Positions 17,112-24,566 of a stretch of 64,000 bases of DNA are shown here, piece after piece. A program made the position numbers and the translations under genes. The notes beneath the pieces are model-generated. The model did no database searches. It was not told the origin of the DNA and saw only the letters and a list, made by a program, of their open reading frames with translations. The DNA is from Hyphomicrobiales bacterium (GTDB taxonomy: Bacteria; Pseudomonadota; Alphaproteobacteria; Rhizobiales; Rhizobiaceae): the NCBI GenBank assembly GCA_900467685.1, contig UBQX01000005.1, positions 62,001 through 126,000 of the forward strand. The letters are read 5' to 3'. Numbering within the stretch: the stretch's first letter is position 1; every line of letters starts with the position of its first letter.

Positions 17112-17948
17112 ATGACGACAGGTGTGCGTGTCATGTTGGGAGCATTTGGCCGGGTCGCGCAAGTCGACCTGGAGCATTGCCTCGTGCGTCATGCCCATCC
17201 CTACTGCCATATGCTTTTCAAGATCGGCGGCGCCGATTCCAGTTTCATCGTCGATGACAGGCATGCGCCTCTAACCGATGACTGCGCCGTTCTGGTCGAC
17301 GCCTGGCGTCCGCATGAATATGTGTTCCGTCCGGGACAGCCGTCCACCGAGATCATCGCGCTCTACCTCGATTCCGACTGGCTGGCGACGCTGAGCGCCG
17401 ATCTCGGGGATTTCAATCCGCTCGACTTCTTCAAGGTGAGTTCGGGCCATGTGTCACGCGATACCTATCGCATCCTGATGGACGTGCTCGACTGCCTCAA
17501 GGGCAAGTCTCCGTCCGGCGCAGACATGGAATTCCTGTTGAGCCGCCTGGTCCTCTCCACCATTCTGAACGGCATCAGCGACCGGCTCCAGCAGCAGACG
17601 CGGCCCCAATTCGTCGATTGGCGGATCAGGCGCGCGGTGAAATACATGCAGCAGAACGATGGGGAGTTCGATCCGATCGACGATATCGTTGCCGATATCG
17701 GCATGAGCCGCGCCAATTTCTTCCGGCAGTTCAAGGCCTGCACAGGCATGTCGCCCGGCCTGTTCCAGAATGTCGTTCGTCTCGAACACGCCATCCGGCT
17801 GACGGTCGTCTCGGAGGAATCGCTGAGCGCTGCGGCGAGCCGGCTCGGCTTTTCCGATATCGCCCATTTCAGCCGCTTCTTCCGGAACCATACGGCGGTT
17901 TCGCCGAGGGTCTACCGTCAGGGTGTCAATCACCTTCCGGCGCGCTGA
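17112..17948 (+). CDS. AraC-family transcriptional regulator
   Basis: This 278-residue protein has an N-terminal cupin-like sensing domain (HCLVRHAHPYCHMLFKIGG, about residues 20-90) and two C-terminal helix-turn-helix units. The second unit shows LGFSDIAHFSRFFRNHTAVSPRVYR, the AraC signature. It is divergent from the second IclR gene and convergent with the EAL gene. No adjacent structural gene runs in its direction, so its regulon is unknown. A target sharing the 14-base motif near 29073 is one possibility. Confidence 0.87.
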   Translation: MTTGVRVMLGAFGRVAQVDLEHCLVRHAHPYCHMLFKIGGADSSFIVDDRHAPLTDDCAVLVDAWRPHEYVFRPGQPSTEIIALYLDSDWLATLSADLGDFNPLDFFKVSSGHVSRDTYRILMDVLDCLKGKSPSGADMEFLLSRLVLSTILNGISDRLQQQTRPQFVDWRIRRAVKYMQQNDGEFDPIDDIVADIGMSRANFFRQFKACTGMSPGLFQNVVRLEHAIRLTVVSEESLSAAASRLGFSDIAHFSRFFRNHTAVSPRVYRQGVNHLPAR

Positions 17949-17993
17949 CCTTTCGAAATTGCCCAAGCCATTCCGAACTTCGCCGGAACGACG

Positions 17994-18779
17994 CTACAAA
18001 TGCGGGATAGCCATCCGCTGCTCGGCCAGCAGCGCGGTCAGCGCATCGGGGTCCATGGCCTTATGGAAATACCAGCCCTGCATGTAGTGACAGCCGGCCA
18101 GTTTCAGCAGCCGCCATTGATCCTCGTTCTCGATCCCCTCGGCGGTGATCTTGAGCCCGACGGCGCGGGCAAGCGCCACGACGGCGTGGACGATCGCCGT
18201 GGATTTGATTTCGCCGAGACCGTCGACAAAGGACTTGTCGATCTTCAGCTTGTCGACCTGCATCCTCAGAAGATAGGTCAGGGACGAATAGCCCGTGCCG
18301 AAATCGTCGAGTGCGATCCGCAGGCCTGCGGCGCGAAGCTGGTTGATATTGCGGTTGGCCGCCTCGAAATCCTCGATATAGGAGCTTTCGACGATTTCGA
18401 GCTCGATCTGCTTTGCCGGCACGCCGATGGTCTTCACCAGGTCGATTATCCGGGGTGCGAGGTCCGGATCGCGGAATCGGCCTGCAGACAGATTGATGCC
18501 GATGGAAAGGCCGGGCCATCGCAAGGCGTCGCGGCAGGCGCGTTCGGCGATCCACCAGTCGAGCGCCTCGACAAGATCCGCTTCCTCGACATGAGCGAGC
18601 ACATCGGCGGTGTTCTTGAACCGCTCCGTCGGCTGCAGAACCCGCAGGAGCGCTTCGGCGGCGGCGACGGTCTTGCCGTCGGCCATCATCTGCGGCTGAT
18701 AGTGCAGCGTCAGGTTATCGAAGAGATCGCTATGCAAAACAGAAACCTGCGCTTTTCTATTGTCTTGACCCGACGCCAT
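17994..18779 (-). CDS. EAL-domain cyclic-di-GMP phosphodiesterase
   Basis: This protein is almost entirely one EAL domain (about 261 residues). Catalytic signatures look complete: EALLR, the metal-binding Asn in GINLSAGRF, Glu in EIVESSYIED, DDFGTGYSS, Lys in KIDKSFV, and ITAEGIEN with the terminal QGWYFHKAM. It should hydrolyse cyclic-di-GMP to pGpG. The ATG at 18779 is preferred, though a GTG at 18806 is also in frame. It overlaps the upstream receiver gene by about 23 bases, so the two are translationally linked and the receiver probably controls it as a separate polypeptide. Confidence 0.88.
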   Translation of the reverse strand: MASGQDNRKAQVSVLHSDLFDNLTLHYQPQMMADGKTVAAAEALLRVLQPTERFKNTADVLAHVEEADLVEALDWWIAERACRDALRWPGLSIGINLSAGRFRDPDLAPRIIDLVKTIGVPAKQIELEIVESSYIEDFEAANRNINQLRAAGLRIALDDFGTGYSSLTYLLRMQVDKLKIDKSFVDGLGEIKSTAIVHAVVALARAVGLKITAEGIENEDQWRLLKLAGCHYMQGWYFHKAMDPDALTALLAEQRMAIPHL

Positions 18780-19242
18780 GGTCGGCCGTCTCCGCCGCTG
18801 CGTCACCGCCGACAGCCATCAGGGCGCGATGGGCGCGGACCATGAAGCGGACCTGATGCGACAAAAGCCGCCAGTTCACCGGCTTGCACATGAAGGCCGT
18901 GGCACCCGCCGCATAGGCCGCATCGATCGAGGGGATGTCCTCGTTTCCGGTGATGACCATGATCGGCATCGCGTCATAGCGCGGACGGCTGCGCAGCAAT
19001 CCCACAAGCTCGATACCGCTCATGCCGGGCATGTCGACATCGACGAGCAGCGCGCCGTATTCGTTGACCTCAAGCCGCTCCAGCCCCGCTTCGGCGCAAT
19101 CCGCCGTCTCGACAGAGACGCTGGGCGTAGTCATGTAGACGGAACAGAACTCCCGCTGGATGGGATCGTCGTCTACGGCCAGGATCTGCAGCGTCTCCGT
19201 CTCGACATAATCAAATCTGGCATTTCGCGCGACAGTCGCCAT
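18757..19242 (-). CDS. Stand-alone response-regulator receiver protein
   Basis: This 161-residue protein consists of one receiver domain: acidic cluster AVDDDP, phospho-acceptor Asp in LLVDVDMPGMSG, switch Thr in MVITGNED, and Lys in FMCKP. There is no DNA-binding domain. It is co-transcribed with the EAL gene and diverges from the hybrid kinase gene (19407) across 164 bases. The likely relay is kinase to Hpt to this receiver to the phosphodiesterase, but direct coupling is inferred from position. Confidence 0.87.
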   Translation of the reverse strand: MATVARNARFDYVETETLQILAVDDDPIQREFCSVYMTTPSVSVETADCAEAGLERLEVNEYGALLVDVDMPGMSGIELVGLLRSRPRYDAMPIMVITGNEDIPSIDAAYAAGATAFMCKPVNWRLLSHQVRFMVRAHRALMAVGGDAAAETADHGVGSRQ

Positions 19243-19406
19243 TTCAACTCACAAGCCTAAAACTCACAATCGGAAATCGAAGGTTGTATAATCCCTACAC
19301 CTGTCGGAATCCCACAAGAACGCACATCATCCTACGCTCCAAGTGATAAGGGTTTGTAAGGGCGTTTCGTTTACTTTTCCATAAAACCAACGCTTTTTCA
19401 GAAAAT

Positions 19407-22103
19407 ATGAACATGGCGCGTCAATCGTTTTCCATCCGAACTAAATTAGTACTTCTTGTTATTGGCGCCATTTCCCTTGCGGAAGTCTTTGTCATTACAT
19501 TCACCGCCTGGCAGGAAGCATCGCGTTACGCGGTTTCGCGGCCGCAGGCGCTCTTTTCGGTGGCTGAGGTCATTGCCTCTTCCGCGGCCAATGCGGCGGC
19601 AACACGCGATATCCCCGCCGCACAAAGGGCGCTGCGGGGCATGGGCAATATCGAGGGGCTCGTCTATGTCGGCCTCAACCTGCCGGACGGCGAGACGCTG
19701 GCCGATTTCGGCGCGACGGAACAGCTCGCAAGCGACCTCGTGCTGACCGCTCCGGAACAGACGATTTCCATGACAGATATCCTGGGCAGCCGGACGATCG
19801 AGGTTCAGGTTCCGGTTGTCCAGGCGGGCCGGCAGACCGGCCTGCTCCGCGTGATCGGCGACACGCGTGATCTTCCAGCCCTGGTCTGGTCGGCGGTCGA
19901 GACCGCCCTTCTCGGCGGCGGCGCGGCGCTCGTGATCGCAATCCTCATCGCGCTTCGCCTTCAGGGCGCCATCACCCGGCCCCTGATGCGCCTTGCCGGC
20001 GCGATGGCGCAGATCAAGGCCAAGCACGACTATCGCGTCGCGCTTCCGCGTGAAAGCAATGACGAAGTAGGGCTGCTGGTCGAAGGCTTCAACGGCATGA
20101 TCGCCGACATCCACGAGCGCGACGAGCGGCTCGCCCGGCATCGCGAGCGCCTGGAACAGGATGTCGCCGACCGCACCGCCGACTATCAGCGCGCCGCCTC
20201 CGAAGCCGTGGCGGCAGACCGCGCCAAGTCCGACTTCCTCGCCACGATGAGCCACGAAATCCGAACGCCGATGAACGGCATTCTCGTCATGGCGGAACTG
20301 CTGGCCGCCAGCGACATGCCCGAGCGCGCCCGCAAGCAGGCCGAGGTCATCGCGCGCTCCGGCGCCAGCCTGCTCGCAATCATCAACGACATCCTCGACC
20401 TTTCAAAGATCGAGGCAGGCAAGCTGGATGTCGAGCATCTCGAGGTCAGCCCTTTCGAAGCCGTCGATACCGTGCTGCGCCTGTTTGCCGACCGTGCGCA
20501 GACTAAGAAGCTCGATCTCGCCGCCCGGATCGAACTGCCGCGCGATGCGCGCATCGACGCCGATCCGACGCGGCTAGGCCAGGTGCTGGGCAACCTCGTC
20601 AACAATGCCTTGAAATTTACCGAGAAGGGCGGCGTGACCATTCATGTCTGCCCGGACGGCGAGAACCGGGTTCGCTTCGCCGTGATCGACACCGGCATCG
20701 GCATTGCCGAAGACAAGCTGGGCACGATCTTCGAGGCCTTTTCGCAGGCCGACCAGACGACGACCCGACAGTTTGGCGGTACAGGCCTTGGCCTCACCAT
20801 TGCGCGCCGGCTCGTCACTGCCATGGGCGGCGAGATTGCCGTCACGAGCACGCTCGGGACCGGAACCAGCTTCCATTTCTCCCTGCCCGTGACCGTCCCA
20901 TCGACCGATGCCGCCTGGGCGCGCTGGAGCGGCGAAGAGGCTGCCGCGCCGCTTGCTCTTGTCTCGCTGGACGGCAAGCAGACGGAAGCCGCCCTCGTGC
21001 ATTATCTGGAACAGGCTGGCTTTGCCGTTGAAACGATCGCGGCCGAAGCGCTTGTCGAGCGTGCCCGCGACGCGCAGTTCGTGGTCGCGGCCATGGATCG
21101 CCTCAGCAACAGGCCGAGGCTGGAGGTGGCTGCCTCCGGTGCCATCGTCGCGGTCGGCTTTGCCGATGAGCGCCCGGAAACGCTGCTGCCCTCACGCCGC
21201 GCCGACGGCGTCCTTGCCCGCCCCGTTTCTGCCTTCGAGGTGAATGATCTTGTCAGCAGGCTGATCGACGGACGGCCGCTCAGCGAGGAGACGCGCGGCT
21301 CCGAGCGGCGCGACGACGCCACACCGAGCTTCACCGGCCTCAAGGTGCTCGTCGCCGACGATGCCGAGGTCAACCGCGAGGTGGCGGACGCTGCGCTGCG
21401 CCGGCTGGGAATCGTGGCCGATTTTGTCGAGGACGGCAGGCAGGCGGTCAATGCAGTTCTCAAGACGAACTATGCCCTTGTTCTCATGGACGGCTCGATG
21501 CCGGAGCTCGACGGTTTCGATGCCACGCGCGAGATTCGCATCGCCGAGGCAGAGAGCGACCGTGCGCGGACCCCGATCGTGGCGCTGACAGCCCACGTCA
21601 TCGGCACGGCCGCGGATGCTTGGCGCGAGGCGGGCATGGACGGCGTGCTGCACAAGCCCTTCACGCTGGCGCGCCTGGCGGACGTCATCGCCACGCATGC
21701 GAACGGCGCGCATGCACTCCCCATCGAGGAGGAGGCGACGACGGAAACATCAGAAGGCCTTCTGGATCTGGCGGTGCTGGAAGACCTGCTCAAGATGGCA
21801 GGTGGGGCCGTGGCGATCGTGGACCGCATCGTCGGCCTCTATGAAACCCAATCCGCCGATCGCATCGCGGAACTGCGCGAGGCGGTGACGAGCGCAAACG
21901 CCGAGCAACTCGGCCGCGTGGCGCACGCGCTGAAATCGATGAGTTTCAATGTCGGCGCGCGCAGCATTGCCGAGACCGCCGCCCGGTTCGAACGCGTCGC
22001 GCGCGAGGACAAGGCGCTGGTCGATGTTGTCGAAATCGATCGCCTGGCAGAAGATCGCGAAGCAGTCATCCGCGAAATCGGCGACTGGCGAAGCCGCATC
22101 TGA
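19407..22103 (+). CDS. Hybrid sensor histidine kinase (HAMP-HisKA-HATPase-REC-Hpt)
   Basis: This 898-residue inner-membrane kinase has TM1 at about residues 12-34, a periplasmic sensor of about 120 residues, TM2 near 165-185, then HAMP. The dimerisation domain has the phospho-His in MSHEIRTP (about 283), and the ATPase lobe has NLVNNALKF and GGTGLGLTIA. A degenerate receiver-like region is followed by a receiver (VLVADDAEVNREV, from about 645) and a C-terminal Hpt with AHALKSMS (His about 839). The architecture supports a four-step phosphorelay ending on a separate receiver, probably the one encoded divergently at 18757. The periplasmic ligand is unknown. Confidence 0.9.
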   Translation: MNMARQSFSIRTKLVLLVIGAISLAEVFVITFTAWQEASRYAVSRPQALFSVAEVIASSAANAAATRDIPAAQRALRGMGNIEGLVYVGLNLPDGETLADFGATEQLASDLVLTAPEQTISMTDILGSRTIEVQVPVVQAGRQTGLLRVIGDTRDLPALVWSAVETALLGGGAALVIAILIALRLQGAITRPLMRLAGAMAQIKAKHDYRVALPRESNDEVGLLVEGFNGMIADIHERDERLARHRERLEQDVADRTADYQRAASEAVAADRAKSDFLATMSHEIRTPMNGILVMAELLAASDMPERARKQAEVIARSGASLLAIINDILDLSKIEAGKLDVEHLEVSPFEAVDTVLRLFADRAQTKKLDLAARIELPRDARIDADPTRLGQVLGNLVNNALKFTEKGGVTIHVCPDGENRVRFAVIDTGIGIAEDKLGTIFEAFSQADQTTTRQFGGTGLGLTIARRLVTAMGGEIAVTSTLGTGTSFHFSLPVTVPSTDAAWARWSGEEAAAPLALVSLDGKQTEAALVHYLEQAGFAVETIAAEALVERARDAQFVVAAMDRLSNRPRLEVAASGAIVAVGFADERPETLLPSRRADGVLARPVSAFEVNDLVSRLIDGRPLSEETRGSERRDDATPSFTGLKVLVADDAEVNREVADAALRRLGIVADFVEDGRQAVNAVLKTNYALVLMDGSMPELDGFDATREIRIAEAESDRARTPIVALTAHVIGTAADAWREAGMDGVLHKPFTLARLADVIATHANGAHALPIEEEATTETSEGLLDLAVLEDLLKMAGGAVAIVDRIVGLYETQSADRIAELREAVTSANAEQLGRVAHALKSMSFNVGARSIAETAARFERVAREDKALVDVVEIDRLAEDREAVIREIGDWRSRI

Positions 22104-22292
22104 CCTGCGGCAAAGCCAGCCGTTATCCGTCGCAGGAAGATGCCCGCACAAGGCCGGGGCGTTTTGCATCTGGGCCGTAAGGCCGCGACCGCGTCCCCTA
22201 ATTCCGTCCTGGAGGTAACGCCGCCGGCAACACGGCTGCGGCATCGGCGGCCTGTCGGCCCGGCTGAAGCGGAGCCCCTGAAGGCGCCCGCA

Positions 22293-23732
22293 TCAGTGGA
22301 CCAGAATGGTCGAGTTCTTCATCGCTTCCGACGGCGGTGCAACCGGTGCGGCATCATAATTGGCGTTAAGGACGAGATTGACCCCGCCATTGATCGCCAC
22401 ATGCCTCGCCACGATCAGCGTCCAGGCTGACTGCAGCGAAATATTGATCGGCGGCAACGGACATGGCAGAAGCCCCACCTTGGGCAAAAGGTTCGCGAGG
22501 AGGGGATGGCTCTGCAGAGCCTGCAGCTTGCAATCAAACCCGAGGACGCCGTCCGTCGGCAATTGACCCACCACCAGCTTGCCGCGCGGCAGATAGATGG
22601 TTCCGAGCAATTGCGGGGCAATGCGGCTGCCGATCTGGTGAAGGCGGTCTGCAGGGGCATTTCTGTCTTCGAAAAACAGGATGCCGGCCAGGGGGCCAGC
22701 AACCGGCGCACTCAGATCCAGCGATGTCGTGTAGTCGGTATAGATCACGGCATTGTTGCCGGTCAGGTACACAGAAGCATCGACCATGTTGAGCAACGCA
22801 CCATTGCTCAGTGCCAGCGGACCGTCCTTCATGACATAGGTTCCGTGCATCAGACGAACACGGCTCGGCTTGTCAATGATGAGACCGCCGCAATAGACGC
22901 CTGGGCGCAGCGTCTGAAGGCCAATATCGACCTTGAAATCGGTGAAATCGCATTTGGCATCATTGGGTGCCGCGCGGGAAGCCAGCGGATCGCTCACTTC
23001 CGGACAGTCCGTAGCGGGTGCGGGATCAAAAGCGTTCTGCGCACCAACATAGCCGCCACCCGTGCAGATGACTTTCGCGGATATCGTGCCCAGACCCTCC
23101 ACCACGAGCCCGTCGCTGGCCTTGGAGTTGGAATGCGTATTGCACTTGCTCGCCGTCACCTTGCCATTGCCGACACCGAGACTGGTCGATCCATCCCCCA
23201 GCGCCAGCAGGCAGATGACGCTGGAACTGCCAGCGCGCGCAATCGCGTTGGAATTGACGCCATAGGCCGAATTCGCGCCGAGACGAACGAATTGCATATG
23301 AACCCGCGCCGCAACAGCAACCTTGACCGACCTCTCGGCCTCGTTCACCGTCACGGTAGGCGTTCCATCGATGTTGGCGGACGAAAGAGCGGAATCGGCA
23401 AAAGAAAGAGCCACCTGCCGCACCACGTTCGTCTCGCTGTTGCCCAGCCGGAATTGGGCGGCACCGGCGAGCGCCGCGCTGTCGGCTATATTCTGGACAT
23501 TAGAGCGAACCCGCATGATGTTCGCCACATCGATCGCGCCGCCTGCCGCCAGCATGAGGCCGCCGAACAGCAGCACGAACATGAGCGGCATGCTGCCGCT
23601 TTTCTCTCGAGAAAGCGATAGCAGGAAATGGAGTGGCGCGCTTTTTCTCAAGATATGCTTGGCCTCGGATGCGAAAATTTGCTGTTCCTTGAGGCGGGCA
23701 GACCTGTTTGACTGTGCCACCTGAATTAACAC
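22293..23732 (-). CDS. TadG-like pilus-assembly/surface protein
   Basis: This 479-residue protein has a basic N-terminus, a hydrophobic segment (MPLMFVLLFGGLMLAAGG, about residues 48-65) and then AIDVANIMRVRSNVQNIADSAALAGA, the hallmark of TadE/TadG-like proteins of Flp pilus systems. The rest is a long predicted periplasmic domain. No other tad or flp genes are in the window, so this is an orphan. The first ~45 residues before the hydrophobic helix may be a cytosolic leader, or the true start may be an internal Met near residue 48. Confidence 0.75.
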   Translation of the reverse strand: MLIQVAQSNRSARLKEQQIFASEAKHILRKSAPLHFLLSLSREKSGSMPLMFVLLFGGLMLAAGGAIDVANIMRVRSNVQNIADSAALAGAAQFRLGNSETNVVRQVALSFADSALSSANIDGTPTVTVNEAERSVKVAVAARVHMQFVRLGANSAYGVNSNAIARAGSSSVICLLALGDGSTSLGVGNGKVTASKCNTHSNSKASDGLVVEGLGTISAKVICTGGGYVGAQNAFDPAPATDCPEVSDPLASRAAPNDAKCDFTDFKVDIGLQTLRPGVYCGGLIIDKPSRVRLMHGTYVMKDGPLALSNGALLNMVDASVYLTGNNAVIYTDYTTSLDLSAPVAGPLAGILFFEDRNAPADRLHQIGSRIAPQLLGTIYLPRGKLVVGQLPTDGVLGFDCKLQALQSHPLLANLLPKVGLLPCPLPPINISLQSAWTLIVARHVAINGGVNLVLNANYDAAPVAPPSEAMKNSTILVH

Positions 23733-24047
23733 CCAGAAGATCGCATGAAGACGTTATCTAAGTCTAAAAACAACATCGCGAGTCTAAACTAATCCAAACA
23801 AAAATAAGTCTTTTTATATTTCTAAAATATGAAATATAACTTCGTAAGGATCACTTATATTCTCGCATTGGTTGTATATTCCTATAGAAATTCATAACAA
23901 GCTCCCGAATGGCGTGTCGAAAAGGCCGCAAGATTGCACGGCAGTAGCCACTGCCCGCAGTTGTGTTTCCACGCCCATGCGGTGTTCAGACCCGGCCAAG
24001 ACAAATTCAAATTGTCGGAAACTCCCGACGCAGGGCGCGGCCTTTGC
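23733..24047. other. Non-coding AT-richer gap between mgdD and the TadG-like gene
   Basis: No convincing gene lies in these 315 bases. Bases 23740-23880 are markedly AT-rich compared with the window and contain runs such as TTTTTATATTTCTAAAATATG, so they probably hold the promoter of the TadG-like gene. The right end holds a small hairpin past the mgdD stop. Short open frames here look like chance. Confidence 0.5.
24014..24029 (-). terminator. Small hairpin after mgdD
   Basis: GTCGG and CCGAC form a perfect 5-base stem with a 6-base loop about 20 bases past the mgdD stop, followed on the minus strand by the AT-rich AATTTGAATTTGT. It could be a weak intrinsic terminator of the mgd operon. Confidence 0.35.
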
Positions 24048-24566
24048 CTATGCGGCGAAGGGCTCCAGCTCGCCAAAAAGCGCTTCGGCAAAACTGCGCA
24101 GAACCGTCAGCTCGAACTCGGCCTCACCCGTGCGAGAAAGGTGAACCGGAATATGTCCGAAGAGCGTCATGGCTGCAGCCCCTGCGGGAAATTGGGATCC
24201 GTGTAGATCGACCGCAGTCCCCCTGGCCAGAACCTGGGCCGCGCGCGGGCCCGACACGCGAATGCGAACGCGGCCATGGCTCTGGTCGGACAGAAAGACG
24301 CCGCGCGGCAACGCTCCCGCAATGCCCCTGAGAGCGGCGGGTTCGAGCGGTGCTTCGCCCATCACATACCATTGCCGAAAGCCGGCGGCGCGAATGACGC
24401 TGCCGCCGAGGCCGAACGTATCGAAGAGCGCACGAAGCTCGTCCAGTGTCGTTGGCCCCATCAGTTGCAGGAGGTGGCCTTCCGGCAGCGCCTCAACAGC
24501 GAATTGCACGCCCTGGAGCGGGGCCTTGCCGGCCAGCGCCGGTTTCGATGTCGGCAAATCAGGCAT
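24048..24566 (-). CDS. mgdD: N-methylglutamate dehydrogenase subunit D (SoxG-like)
   Basis: This 172-residue protein resembles the gamma subunit of heterotetrameric sarcosine oxidase, with the QLMGPTTLDELRALFDTFGL and FLSDQSHGRVRI segments. It overlaps the large-subunit gene by eight bases and is last in a four-gene operon ordered like soxBDAG. With gmaS and mgsABC close by, the enzyme is more probably N-methylglutamate dehydrogenase than sarcosine oxidase. The subunit is thought to help assemble the complex. Naming depends on genomic context, because sequence alone does not separate the two families. Confidence 0.75.
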   Translation of the reverse strand: MPDLPTSKPALAGKAPLQGVQFAVEALPEGHLLQLMGPTTLDELRALFDTFGLGGSVIRAAGFRQWYVMGEAPLEPAALRGIAGALPRGVFLSDQSHGRVRIRVSGPRAAQVLARGTAVDLHGSQFPAGAAAMTLFGHIPVHLSRTGEAEFELTVLRSFAEALFGELEPFAA

